From positions 1 through 43,219 of the forward strand of contig JBBQGG010000021.1 in NCBI GenBank assembly GCA_038322815.1: a DNA stretch of 43,219 nt. The letters are read 5' to 3'. The DNA comes from PALSA-1296 sp038322815 (GTDB lineage: Bacteria; Bacteroidota; Ignavibacteria; Palsa-1295). Of this stretch, positions 16,536 to 25,532 are shown one piece after another (position 1 is the first letter of the stretch; each line of letters starts with the position of its first letter). The notes under the pieces are model-generated. The model was not told where the DNA came from. It made no database searches and worked only from the letters and a program-made list of their open reading frames with translations. The position numbers and the translations under genes are program-made.

Positions 16536-17313
16536 AACTGGGCGACAGCCCAGTCCGTGATGTTCTCCCGACGGTTGCTGCCGTCTTCGTCATAGACGTA
16601 GAAGGGAAAGCATTGACCATTTGGTGTAAATTGAAGATCAACAATGTGGTTGGATGCCAAGGCGTGGAAATCTCTTTCCATACCTAAGCCCTTAATTGCA
16701 ATAATTACGTTCTCTGATTCAGTCTCAGGGGTGGGGAAAATCCTATGAAATTGATACCTTCGTTGGTTAAGATATTTATCGAAGTACAGGTATTGCTTTG
16801 AGTAAGGTCTACGCAAAGCTGTGCGAACTTCCGAGTCCTGAAAATCAATAATTCTTCCTTTTCGTAAACAATCCTTTAACGTGTCTGTCCAACTAATCTT
16901 GGTAGGATCATTGTCAACGAATGAATCAACGTTATCTTTAGTACTCCTCTGTGCCCATCTTCCACGATGAATCTCATAAGTATCTAGGGTGAGCTTAATA
17001 TTTTGTTCGAGCTGAACATTAGAGAAATTGTACGCCCATGCGTCTCTGTTTGTTGCCACTCCCAAACTAAAGAGACGAAATACCGCTTTTGCTGCATTAT
17101 CAAATTTGGAACTCGCAGGATCTGAAATTGGCATTTGTTGGTCGAAGTCGGAAGCCTCCGATTCATTGAGCCAATTATTCCTTTTATCGGGATGAAGTTC
17201 ACTCCATGGTACACCTGCAACAGAAACAAATTTATTAAGCTCTCTGTACTTCTCCTCTTTCCTCGAATAGTCTTCAAGCTTATGATAAAATATCTTACCC
17301 TTCGTTTCCTCAT

Positions 17314-17502
17314 TTGAATGCCTTACCAGAACTGATATGGATACTCGGAATCGTTTTGATCTTCTCATTTATCGTCTATCTGACACTGAAAGTAGCCGAT
17401 GGCAGATCGGAAGGAATTGGGATATGGATTTTTCCCATGATGCTCAGTGTTATATTTGTACTCTTGATCATATTTGTTATCAAAGCAGTAAAGTTAAAAT
17501 AA
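17314..17502 (+). CDS. Small membrane protein, possibly 5'-truncated
   Basis: The 62-residue frame starts at a TTG (there is no in-frame ATG near the start) and has two hydrophobic helices (about 8-26 and 40-58), separated by a short charged loop (KVADGRSEGIG) and ending in a basic tail. No family was recognised. Its 5' end overlaps the start of the restriction-enzyme remnant on the other strand by 55 bases, so the original N-terminus may have been lost in the same rearrangement. It sits 19 bases before the T9SS protein gene. Confidence 0.4.
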   Translation: MNALPELIWILGIVLIFSFIVYLTLKVADGRSEGIGIWIFPMMLSVIFVLLIIFVIKAVKLK

Positions 17503-17521
17503 TACGTTAAAAAATACCACT

Positions 17522-19219
17522 ATGAAAAAATATCTGCTTCTCATCTGTTTCACGCTTGTGATCTCCGGTTCAGCACCTGCGCAGTTCGGCAGGCAGTGGG
17601 TAAAAACCTTTAATGACCCTACGTATCAGGGCAACGTACCTGCGGCTATCACACTGAATAGCGCCGGATGTGTCATAGTCACCGGTACCGCTTATGACAG
17701 CATAAAAAAAATAAATCAAATACAGACCATCAAGTACGACCCCTCTGGAAATGTTTTGTGGCAGGTGAAATATGCTCCTTCATCTACTTGTACTCCCTCG
17801 GATATTACAACCGATGCAAAAGGGAATATATTTATTACAGCAAATGTGGTTGATACTTCTTTGAAATTTTATCCTCAGAAAATTCACGCGCTTAAATACA
17901 ACTGCTCAGGCAAATTAGTCTGGGATGCAGTTTACCCAAAGCCTCAGACGCCCCCTGATTTCTTTGAGGTTTCAACTAGAATTGCAGTGGATGTGGGTGG
18001 TAATATCTTCGTCGGAGCAACTGCGCAGTGCACCCAATGCTATGGAGCTGCCGGCTTTTTTTTAGAACCAACCATAATAAAATTTGACAGCAACGGACAC
18101 TACATAACTGAAATGAGAACAGGTCGCATATGGGCTGGTAACATTCCAACTTCGCTCGATGCACTTAATGACATGGAGCTTGTGGGTAATAGCATCATCT
18201 ACTCCATTTCTAATATTGTACAAGACTCTTTACCTTCTGGTAGGAATTTGAGTGCTGAGGATTTTGGCGTTGAGAAGTATGATACTAGCGGAAAAAGAAA
18301 ATTCTTCAAAAGGATACCACGACCATCAAAAGAGGATTTTCCTGTTGCCCTCTTTGTTGGCAAAAATGAAAATATCTATATTACCGGTTGGACGGCGGAC
18401 TCAGTGCAAAATGCAACGCATAGCTACCTCACAGTCAAACTTGATTCAGCCGGAAATATTTTCTACGTGAAAGAGCGCGGTAATACAGCTTGGAATAGCG
18501 AAGGAATATCCGTTGCAGCCGATGAGCTTGGAGATGCCTATATCGCAGGTAAAACTTTTAAGAACGGACCGGTATCGGAAATTGAACTTTTTAAGTATGA
18601 CCCTAATGGAAATGAAGTGTGGGCTAAGACTTTCAGTAGCACGTTTAAGAATTACATTATCGGCAGGATTCATATTGATGCGCAGGCAAATATTTATATC
18701 AATGCTTCATCAATCGACAGTACCAATTCCGACTGTCTCCTCTTGAAATATGATTCATCGGGAAGTTTGATCGGTGAGTACCGAACGAACGGACCAACCA
18801 ATCAAAATGATTATGCGGAAGGAATGGTGGTGAATACCGCAGGCGAAATTTTTATTACCGGAAACAGTCAAAGCGCGAATGGCACTGATTACCTCACAGC
18901 AAAATATGGATTTCCGACAACAGCTATAGGGGATAGCCTATGCCTCACAGCCGGTGTGAGCGAGCTAAGAAACGCTGACAATGCTTTCTCAATTTATCCC
19001 GATCCAGCAAATCAATCAGTATCTATTTCCTGGCCGCAATCAGAAGGTAAAAAAGTAGAGCTGGGAATATTCAACGTACTAGGTAAAGAAGTAATGAATT
19101 CAAAAGCTCAAGGACCGGAGTTCAACATTGATGTTAGAAACTTGGTGGATGGAGTGTATTTCATTCAGCTAAAATCTGAAACGATGACCGTCAAGCAAAA
19201 ATTTGTTGTTAAGCATTAA
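17522..19219 (+). CDS. Secreted beta-propeller repeat protein with T9SS sorting domain
   Basis: The 565-residue protein has a signal peptide (about 1-21, ending APAQ), and then a run of repeats of about 50 residues of the SBBP/beta-propeller type (for example TIKYDPSGNVLWQVKY, ALKYNCSGKLVWDAVY, LFKYDPNGNEVWAKTF, LLKYDSSGSLIGEY), each followed by a GNIFITG-like strand. The last about 75 residues (FSIYPDPANQSVSISW through GVYFIQLKSETMTVKQKFVV) form a type A T9SS C-terminal sorting domain. The protein should cross the outer membrane by type IX secretion and be displayed on the surface or released. Its ligand or role is unknown. The T9SS signal places the organism in the FCB group. Confidence 0.88.
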   Translation: MKKYLLLICFTLVISGSAPAQFGRQWVKTFNDPTYQGNVPAAITLNSAGCVIVTGTAYDSIKKINQIQTIKYDPSGNVLWQVKYAPSSTCTPSDITTDAKGNIFITANVVDTSLKFYPQKIHALKYNCSGKLVWDAVYPKPQTPPDFFEVSTRIAVDVGGNIFVGATAQCTQCYGAAGFFLEPTIIKFDSNGHYITEMRTGRIWAGNIPTSLDALNDMELVGNSIIYSISNIVQDSLPSGRNLSAEDFGVEKYDTSGKRKFFKRIPRPSKEDFPVALFVGKNENIYITGWTADSVQNATHSYLTVKLDSAGNIFYVKERGNTAWNSEGISVAADELGDAYIAGKTFKNGPVSEIELFKYDPNGNEVWAKTFSSTFKNYIIGRIHIDAQANIYINASSIDSTNSDCLLLKYDSSGSLIGEYRTNGPTNQNDYAEGMVVNTAGEIFITGNSQSANGTDYLTAKYGFPTTAIGDSLCLTAGVSELRNADNAFSIYPDPANQSVSISWPQSEGKKVELGIFNVLGKEVMNSKAQGPEFNIDVRNLVDGVYFIQLKSETMTVKQKFVVKH

Positions 19220-19242
19220 CGTAATAAGTTCAACCGACTAAT

Positions 19243-20090
19243 ATGGAAACTCAACTCGAACAAATACGCGATCAGCAAAAGGAATCCTGGAATAAAGCTT
19301 CTCGCGGCTGGAAGAAATGGGATGGACTTAGCATGGATTTCTTAAAGCCAATGGGCGATGAGATCATCCGTTTGCTTGCGCCGAAAGGAAATGACGTCGT
19401 ACTCGATGTTGCAGCAGGTACGGGCGAACCGGGACTTACGATTGCCGGAATGCTTACGGGCGGAAAAGTAATTAGTACGTACCTTTCCGAAGGAATGCTC
19501 GCTATTGCAGACGAAAGCGCAGCGAAGCGAGGAATAAAAAATTTCGAAACCGTTGTAGGTGATGTTTCCGAACTGCCTTTCGCGGATAATACGTTTGATG
19601 CCCTCAGCTGCCGGATGGGATTTATGTTTTTTCCGGATATGCTGCTTGCTGCCAAAGAGATGGTGCGGGTTTTAAAACCTGGCGGCAAGATGGCAGCATC
19701 GGTTTGGAGCGGACCGGATAAAAATTTCTGGTTTACAGCAGCAACAAGTATCATCAATAAAAATATCGACCTTCCATCTCTGCCCCCAGGTTCGCCCGGT
19801 ATGTTCCGTTGTGCAGCTCCGGGACTTATGGCAGATCTATTCTCAAACAGGCTGGCTTGAAAAACATATCAGAAAATGAATTTCCCGGAATATTACGGTG
19901 CGGAACAACAGATATGTATTGGCATTTTGCTTCAGAAGTGATCGGTCCGGTTGTTGCAGCTCTGAGTAAAGCGAACGAGGCAATGAAGGAAAAAATAAAG
20001 AGTGAAATATTCGCACTGATCGACCAGAAATATCCCGATGGGAATGTGGTGATAGATTCATGCGCTATTGTTCTTTACGGTGAGAAATGA
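19243..20090 (+). pseudogene. Class I SAM-dependent methyltransferase, frameshifted
   Basis: A UbiE/COQ5-like methyltransferase is split over two frames. The first part (19243-19860) has the SAM motif VLDVAAGTGEPGL, the FADNTFDALSCRMGFMFF segment and VLKPGGKMAASVW. The second part continues homology from KQAGLKNISENEF to the end at 20090 in another frame. The break is at about 19843-19850, where one missing base (or two extra) would restore LMADLF-KQAGLKN. The acidic residue expected in the second motif (usually DLSEGML) is Tyr here (TYLSEGML). Either the gene is decaying or the frameshift is an assembly error. The substrate is unknown. Confidence 0.8.
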
Positions 20091-20108
20091 TTTTAAAAAA
20101 CTAATAAA

Positions 20109-20423
20109 ATGAAAACCGTAAAAGTAACCTATACAACGAAGGCAGAATATGCCGAACAGAATAAAAGCAATATTGTGCAAGTGATGAGCACTCTGCAAAA
20201 AATAAATAATCCGGCAATACGGTATGAGACATTCGTCGGACCCGATGGCAAATCATTTACACACCTTGCTACTTTTCAATCGGATGAAGCCGAGCAAGTT
20301 TTGCTAACCTTGCCGCAGTTCAAATCATTTCAGGAGCATCTAAAAGCAAGCGGTCCGGAAACTCCGCCAAAGCAGGAAATCCTGACATTGGTGGGTTCAT
20401 CAGTACCACGTTCAAATTATTGA
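20109..20423 (+). CDS. Hypothetical protein, possible dimeric alpha-beta barrel
   Basis: This 104-residue protein was not recognised with certainty. It starts with a beta strand (KTVKVTYTTKAEY), then a long helix (NKSNIVQVMSTLQKIN), a strand pair (IRYETFVGPDGKSFTHLATF) and a final helix (QFKSFQEHLKASG). This order resembles small ferredoxin-like, dimeric alpha-beta barrel proteins of the ABM/YCII kind. It is soluble and cytoplasmic by composition. It follows the broken methyltransferase by 18 bases, so it may have been in the same operon. Confidence 0.6.
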   Translation: MKTVKVTYTTKAEYAEQNKSNIVQVMSTLQKINNPAIRYETFVGPDGKSFTHLATFQSDEAEQVLLTLPQFKSFQEHLKASGPETPPKQEILTLVGSSVPRSNY

Positions 20424-20474
20424 GAAATAGTTATTTATAAATTAACCGGACACTACATTCAGAAGGAAATTATT

Positions 20475-20945
20475 ATGGCAAGAAAAGATAGTCCGGGAGT
20501 GTACATTCCGCCCCCATTATTTTACGTTCTAATTTTTATTGCTGCGATTATTCTTCAGAAGAATGTGGTAATTGATGCTTCCTTTTTTGAAATGACGGCA
20601 GTAAAAGTTGTCGGCGTTGCATTACTCTTCACTGCATTATTTTTCCTTTCCAGAAGCATTGGACAATTTATTAGCAGTAAAAATACTTTGATCCCTATTA
20701 AACCTGCATTCTCTCTTCAAACAACAGGTATTTATCACATTACCAGAAATCCGATGTATGTAGGTTTGGCACTTGTTTATTTGGGAGTAACGTGCCTTAT
20801 CGGAAACTGGTGGAATATTATTCTTTTTCCGATTCTTCTTTTAGTCGTTCAGCAGTATATCATAAAAAAAGAAGAACAATATCTTGAGCGAAAATTCGGT
20901 CAGCAATATCTTGACTATAAACTCACTGTGAGGAGGTGGCTCTGA
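20475..20945 (+). CDS. Isoprenylcysteine carboxyl methyltransferase (ICMT/PEMT)-like membrane protein
   Basis: The 156-residue protein has four hydrophobic helices and the C-terminal signature of the ICMT/NnrU-like methyltransferases: GIYHITRNPMYVGLAL, then a helix pair, and KKEEQYLERKFGQQYLDYKL with the final charged RRWL. These enzymes bind SAM at the membrane surface and methylate small or lipid substrates; bacterial members are mostly uncharacterised. It ends four bases before the TfoX-like gene, so the two are likely cotranscribed. Confidence 0.85.
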   Translation: MARKDSPGVYIPPPLFYVLIFIAAIILQKNVVIDASFFEMTAVKVVGVALLFTALFFLSRSIGQFISSKNTLIPIKPAFSLQTTGIYHITRNPMYVGLALVYLGVTCLIGNWWNIILFPILLLVVQQYIIKKEEQYLERKFGQQYLDYKLTVRRWL

Positions 20946-20949
20946 TTTT

Positions 20950-21300
20950 ATGCCATACAACGAAAAACTTGCAGATAGGGTGCGAGAAGCGCTTGCAGAC
21001 ATCGCGCATGTTGAAGAGAAGAAAATGTTTCGCGGCGTGACCTTTATGGTGAATGGAAAGATGTGCGTCAGTGTAAGTGGTGATAATCTTATGTGTCGTA
21101 TCGAACCTGAGATATACGATGAAGCTCTGGAAAAAAAAGGCATTAAAGCAGTGATCATGAAGGGTAGGGCGATGAAGGGTTGGGTGTATGTCAGCGAAGA
21201 AGGAGTGAAGAGCAAAAAAGATTTTGATTATTGGATAGGGTTACCGCTCGAGTTTAATAAACAGGCAAAAGCTTCGAAGAAAAAGATAAAATCGGTATAG
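20950..21300 (+). CDS. TfoX N-terminal domain protein
   Basis: The 116-residue protein matches the TfoX_N family: KKMFRGVTFMVNGKMCVSV at about residues 25-43, then LMCRIEPEIYDEAL, and the segment MKGRAMKGWVYVSEEGVKSK. It ends with a Lys-rich tail. The family is named after a competence regulator, but short single-domain members like this are common and have no proven function. Its start follows the ICMT-like gene closely. Confidence 0.88.
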   Translation: MPYNEKLADRVREALADIAHVEEKKMFRGVTFMVNGKMCVSVSGDNLMCRIEPEIYDEALEKKGIKAVIMKGRAMKGWVYVSEEGVKSKKDFDYWIGLPLEFNKQAKASKKKIKSV

Positions 21301-21487
21301 CTGCCCTCACAAAAGAAATTCTTTAGAGCAGGCCGACGAATTTCGTTCATATCAGATAAGTTGAATAATTTATAAAAATAAAAATAAGAGAATGTTTTGA
21401 TTTGTTGAATTCAAATTATAGCAAATTACATTCAAAACCTGTAACTCTTTCCCTGAATTCTATAACTCCTCTTCTGTTAATAAGACG

Positions 21488-21495
21488 TAAATTTG
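21488..21495 (+). promoter_or_regulatory. Possible Bacteroidetes-type -7 box
   Basis: TAAATTTG fits the TAnnTTTG consensus and lies 38 bases before the ATG at 21534, at the end of a 233-base gap with no gene (21301-21533). No convincing -33 TTTG is seen, so support is weak. Confidence 0.3.
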
Positions 21496-21533
21496 TACCG
21501 CTTTAACAGGCTGAATTTCACTATCTTACGTCA

Positions 21534-21932
21534 ATGCCCTGGACTCAAATTTTTTGGTTGTTCGTGCTCTCAATTCCGGTTGCCTCCATCTCATGGACTG
21601 TCACTCATGAAGAGGTCTTTCGCGAACCACGAGAGTACTGTATAAAGAAATCTCAGAAAAGCAAGGGATTGCTTGTCCGAAAATTCTTCTATCTTTTTAC
21701 GTGCGAATATTGTCTGAGCCATTATATAACTATCCTTATATTATGCCTATCCGGCTTTAAGATGCTTTTTGATGATTGGCGTGGATATTTAATCTCAGGA
21801 TTCTCGATTGTCTGGATCGCCAATATTTATATGAGCCTCTACGCCCATATCCGGATAAATATTAAAGTAGAGACACTTGAGAGTAAAGTGGAAGAAAAAA
21901 AATTAGATCAGAAGGATATTCATAATGAATAA
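21534..21932 (+). CDS. Hypothetical membrane protein with CxxC
   Basis: The 132-residue protein has three hydrophobic stretches (about 5-22, 62-82, 88-106) and an FTCEYCLSHY motif (CxxC) at the start of the second helix, which recalls DUF1360-like small membrane proteins. The C-terminal 25 residues are charged and coiled-coil-like (VETLESKVEEKKLDQKD). No function is assigned. Its end overlaps the PAP2 gene by eight bases, which indicates translational coupling. Confidence 0.7.
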   Translation: MPWTQIFWLFVLSIPVASISWTVTHEEVFREPREYCIKKSQKSKGLLVRKFFYLFTCEYCLSHYITILILCLSGFKMLFDDWRGYLISGFSIVWIANIYMSLYAHIRINIKVETLESKVEEKKLDQKDIHNE

Positions 21933-22884
21933 TGTTTCAAATCCACTAATTCCAATCTTCCTTCCTCTAATCCTTTTCCTGTTATTTTGGGGAATATTTT
22001 ATTTCGCATTTCCCGGTCTTTGGAGGGGTTTGAAGTTCGGTGCGCAGAAGGCTTCGGTGCTGGCCACTCGAAGCGGTTTAAAAAAATGGTCGGACGCTAA
22101 TCCTAAATTAAGCGGAATTCTCCTGTATCTCCCTATGATCCTGATCCTTATACTGGGAGCTTTTGCAGCATTTGGCGCAGGTACATTATTCGGCGATCTT
22201 GGTAAAAGTTTTAGGCTTACGGATTCAGGTGTTTATCATATTGATCAAGCCGTTAATTTGTGGTTTCGAACAGAGCGGTTTCCCGGTCTCACCATTCTTT
22301 TTATAGCTGTCACCGATATCGGCGGACCTATCGGCATGGGTGTAATTGCAGTTATTATATCCGTACTTCTTGTCAGAAAAGAACGTGCGTCGGCAGTCTA
22401 TATGGTGGTGACATCATTAGGAGGATTGCTTTTAAATGTCGGATTGAAATTACTGTATGCACGGGCAAGACCTGATTTCGCAACTGCAATTGCCGTTGCA
22501 CAGGGTCGTTCTTTTCCGAGCGGACATGCGATGGGATCATTTATTGTTCTTGGTGCAATTGCATATCTTTTACTAAGACAAAATTTCACTTGGAAGCTGA
22601 AATCCATTCTTTTAGCAATTATCGTTACTCTAATATTACTTGTAGGTTTATCGAGGGTGTATCTTGGAGTTCATTGGAGTTCTGATATTATTGCCGGCTG
22701 GTGCGCAGGAATAGTGTGGTTAGCTTCAGCTACAGTTGCATTCGAAACGCATTTACGAATCCGCCAGATCAAGCGGGGTGCGCAGCCTACGGCAGCCGGA
22801 GTGGATGTGCCTGATAAACCAATACCCCCATCTGAACCAAAAGCCGAGAATGTGTCCTTGCAGGCAAAAAAAGTAACAAAATGA
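21925..22884 (+). CDS. PAP2-family lipid phosphatase
   Basis: The 319-residue protein has the three PAP2 motifs in order: KLLYARARP (175-183), PSGH (198-201) and SRVYLGVHWSSD (243-254), spread over six or so membrane helices, with a Pro-rich cytoplasmic tail after residue 275. Such enzymes remove phosphate from phosphatidic acid, phosphatidylglycerolphosphate or undecaprenyl pyrophosphate at the membrane. The next two genes are cardiolipin-synthase-like, and this gene overlaps the first by four bases (ATGA), so a role in phospholipid making is likely but inferred. Confidence 0.93.
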   Translation: MNNVSNPLIPIFLPLILFLLFWGIFYFAFPGLWRGLKFGAQKASVLATRSGLKKWSDANPKLSGILLYLPMILILILGAFAAFGAGTLFGDLGKSFRLTDSGVYHIDQAVNLWFRTERFPGLTILFIAVTDIGGPIGMGVIAVIISVLLVRKERASAVYMVVTSLGGLLLNVGLKLLYARARPDFATAIAVAQGRSFPSGHAMGSFIVLGAIAYLLLRQNFTWKLKSILLAIIVTLILLVGLSRVYLGVHWSSDIIAGWCAGIVWLASATVAFETHLRIRQIKRGAQPTAAGVDVPDKPIPPSEPKAENVSLQAKKVTK

Positions 22885-24179
22885 AGACGAAAACAGGTAA
22901 GGCGGCAGGAAAGAAAAAAGAGATCATCTTTGTAAGCATTACTGCAACGATCATCGTAATCATTGCTGTCTTAAATTTTTCAACCGGCGACAAACATGTT
23001 CAGAAAGAACTCGAGCATCTTTATTCTACTCATGACACTCAATTCTTGCGTGCTATGTCTGTTGTCCTTGGACCCGCACTTGTAGGCGGGAATAAGATCG
23101 ACGTGCTTCTTAATGGTGATGAGATCTTTCCTGCGATGCTTGAAGCAATTCGTAGCGCGAAGAAAACTATTACATTCGAAACATATATTTATTGGTCTGA
23201 GACGATCGGGCATAAATTTGCAGAAGCATTAAGTGAACGTGGTCGTTCCGGAGTAAAAGTACATCTTTTAGTCGATTGGTTAGGCAGCGATAGGATCGAT
23301 AAAAATGATATTGAAAAGATGGACCGTGCCGGAGTTGAATTCCAGAAGTATAATCAAATTGCGTGGTACAGTATTTCCCGCCTCAATAACCGCACACATC
23401 GAAAGCTTCTTATAATTGATGGACGAATTGGTTTCACCGGCGGAGTAGGCATCTCCGATCAATGGAGAGGTAAAGCTCAGGATCCTGATCATTGGCGCGA
23501 TACGCATTTCAGAGTAGAAGGACCGGTGGTTGCACAATTGCAATCTGCATTTATGGATAACTGGATTAAAGTTACAGGAAAAGTACTTCATAGTGTCGAA
23601 TATTTTCCTGCATTGGATTCGAGTGGATCGCGCGAAGCCCAAATGTTTAGTAGTTCTCCCGCCGGTGGAGGCGAAAGTATGGAACTCATGTACTTACTTG
23701 CAATTGCTTCGGCAGAGCATTCGATCGAGCTTTCGAGTGCATATTTTGTTCCGGATGATCTTTCTATCAAAGCTCTTGTCAGCGCATTAAAGCGTGGTGT
23801 GAAAGTCCAGATCATTACTCCAGGTCATCATATTGATAACGGCACCGTTCGAGCTGCATCTCGTTCGCGCTGGGGAGAAATTCTAAAAGCTGGTGCAGAA
23901 ATCTATGAATATCAACCGACGATGTATCATTGTAAGATCATGATCGTCGACGATATATTTACTACGGTTGGTTCGACGAACTTCGATCCTCGCTCATTCG
24001 GTTTAAATGCCGAAGCAAACCTGAATATCTATGATGAAGATTTTGCTCTGGCGCAAGTAAATACGTTCCGAAACGATATGGCTCGTTCTCAGCGTCTTTC
24101 TTATACGGCATGGGAAGAACGCCCCATCCTGGAAAAAATATGGGAGCAGATAGCGTCGCTTTTGGGATCTGCGCTTTGA
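22881..24179 (+). CDS. Phospholipase D-like cardiolipin synthase, membrane-anchored
   Basis: The 432-residue protein has one N-terminal transmembrane helix (about 14-33) and two PLD domains. The catalytic HKD motifs are HRKLLIID (173-180) followed by GFTGG, and HCKIMIVD (350-357) followed by GSTNFDPRSF. This is the layout of bacterial ClsB/Cls-type enzymes, which join phosphatidylglycerol or related lipids to make cardiolipin at the inner membrane. It overlaps the PAP2 gene and is followed by a close paralogue. Confidence 0.92.
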   Translation: MKTKTGKAAGKKKEIIFVSITATIIVIIAVLNFSTGDKHVQKELEHLYSTHDTQFLRAMSVVLGPALVGGNKIDVLLNGDEIFPAMLEAIRSAKKTITFETYIYWSETIGHKFAEALSERGRSGVKVHLLVDWLGSDRIDKNDIEKMDRAGVEFQKYNQIAWYSISRLNNRTHRKLLIIDGRIGFTGGVGISDQWRGKAQDPDHWRDTHFRVEGPVVAQLQSAFMDNWIKVTGKVLHSVEYFPALDSSGSREAQMFSSSPAGGGESMELMYLLAIASAEHSIELSSAYFVPDDLSIKALVSALKRGVKVQIITPGHHIDNGTVRAASRSRWGEILKAGAEIYEYQPTMYHCKIMIVDDIFTTVGSTNFDPRSFGLNAEANLNIYDEDFALAQVNTFRNDMARSQRLSYTAWEERPILEKIWEQIASLLGSAL

Positions 24180-24205
24180 GTCGATAGGAGAGTATCAGTT
24201 TTTAA

Positions 24206-25402
24206 ATGGAGGATAAACATATTCAAAAGGAAGTCAAGCATCTTTATTCAACCCATGACACGCAATTTCTGCGTGCTATGGGCGTTATGTTGGGTCCCGG
24301 ACATGTAGGGGGTAATAAAGTTGATGCGCTTTTAAACGGTGATCAAATTTTTCCTGCAATGCTTGATGCAATTCGCAGCGCATCGAAAACAATTACGTTC
24401 GAAACATATATCTATTGGTCTGAGGAAATAGGTCATGAATTCGCTGATGCTTTTACTGAGCGTGCTGCAGCTGGTGTAAAAGTACATGTACTGGTTGATT
24501 CACTCGGCAGCGACCGATTATACGATAAGGACATAAAAAAAATGCAGCAAGCCGGAGTTGAATTTCATAAATTTAACCCGATCCAATGGTACCATCTCAC
24601 TCATTTTAATAATCGCACGCATCGTAAACTTCTCATCATCGATGGAGGCATCGGTTTCATTGGCGGAGTAGGTATCGCTGAGGAATGGACAGGAAATGCG
24701 CAAGATCCTGACCATTGGCGCGATACCCATTTCAGGGTCGAAGGACCCGTAGTAGCGCAAATGCAATCTGTCTTTATGGATAATTGGCTCAAAGCCACAG
24801 GAGAAGTTTTGCATAGTGTTGAATATTTTCCCCCGCTTGATCCTTGCGGCACTCGTGCAGCACAGGTATTTAGCAGCTCGCCTGCAGGCGGAAGCGAGAG
24901 CATGGAATTAATGTATTCGCTTGCAATAGCATCCGCCGAGTATTCGATCTACCTTTCGAATTCCTATTTTCTTCCGGATACATTATCGATCGAGGCACTC
25001 GTCAGCGCTCTCGAACGTGGCGTTACAGTACAGATCATCATGCCGGGAAAGCATATCGATAATGGTATTGTTAGAACTGCATCTCGTTCTGAATGGGGAG
25101 ACCTTCTCAAAGCGGGCGCAGAAATGTATGAATATCAACCAACGATGTTTCATTGCAAAGTTATGGTTATTGATGAAATATTTACGACTGTCGGCTCCAC
25201 TAATTTTGATCCACGATCTTTCAGGCTTAATGCTGAGGCGAACTTGAATATCTACGATGCTGACTTTGCAATGCAACAAATAAATATATTCCGGAATGAT
25301 CTGGCTCAATCAAGGCAACTTAGTTATGCTGATTGGCAGGCGCGTCCTTTAAGTGAAAAAATTTGGGGTTCGATTGTATCCATTTTTGATGCTGAGCTTT
25401 AA
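24206..25402 (+). CDS. Phospholipase D-like protein, paralogue lacking the membrane anchor
   Basis: The 398-residue protein is very similar along its whole length to its upstream neighbour. Both HKD motifs are intact: HRKLLIID (138-145) and HCKVMVID (315-322). It starts exactly where the neighbour's transmembrane helix ends (EDKHIQKEV matching GDKHVQKEL), so it has no anchor or signal peptide. A purine-rich AGGAGAG lies about 14 bases before the ATG, further than ideal. It could work as a soluble or peripheral partner of the first enzyme. The tandem arrangement shows gene duplication. Confidence 0.9.
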   Translation: MEDKHIQKEVKHLYSTHDTQFLRAMGVMLGPGHVGGNKVDALLNGDQIFPAMLDAIRSASKTITFETYIYWSEEIGHEFADAFTERAAAGVKVHVLVDSLGSDRLYDKDIKKMQQAGVEFHKFNPIQWYHLTHFNNRTHRKLLIIDGGIGFIGGVGIAEEWTGNAQDPDHWRDTHFRVEGPVVAQMQSVFMDNWLKATGEVLHSVEYFPPLDPCGTRAAQVFSSSPAGGSESMELMYSLAIASAEYSIYLSNSYFLPDTLSIEALVSALERGVTVQIIMPGKHIDNGIVRTASRSEWGDLLKAGAEMYEYQPTMFHCKVMVIDEIFTTVGSTNFDPRSFRLNAEANLNIYDADFAMQQINIFRNDLAQSRQLSYADWQARPLSEKIWGSIVSIFDAEL

Positions 25403-25485
25403 GCCAATACACTGCATTTTGCATTATATGAAAAACATATAAATTTTTCCTTAAATAGTGTAATGAATAATGTAGTGTTAATTCG

Positions 25486-25493
25486 TAATTTTG
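25486..25493 (+). promoter_or_regulatory. Possible Bacteroidetes-type -7 box
   Basis: TAATTTTG matches TAnnTTTG and lies 39 bases before the ATG at 25533. The surrounding 130-base gap is AT-rich and contains no gene. A clear -33 element is missing. Confidence 0.35.
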
Positions 25494-25532
25494 TTAACCC
25501 GCAAAGATTTTAACTTTAAAAAAATATATACT

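Larger units (their letters stand above)
15857..17368 (-). pseudogene. C-terminal remnant of a type ISP restriction-modification enzyme
   Basis: The 503-residue frame matches the C-terminal third of type ISP (single-chain helicase-methylase) enzymes: GKIFYHKLEDY, then SLGVATNRDAWAYNF, YLYFDKYLNQRRYQFHRIFP, CFPFYVYDEDG, WDIFYYIYGLLHHPEYRKKY and the ending IPPEVFDYKLGNRSALDWII. This part carries the DNA target recognition region. The nuclease, helicase and methylase motifs (such as NPPY) are absent; full enzymes are usually over 1000 residues. A TAA stop lies directly before the first ATG, and the 5' end overlaps a short gene on the other strand, so the front was probably deleted. Two repeat-derived insertions are in frame: 38 residues at 16116-16229 and about 14 residues at 16495-16535. 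Confidence 0.8.
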
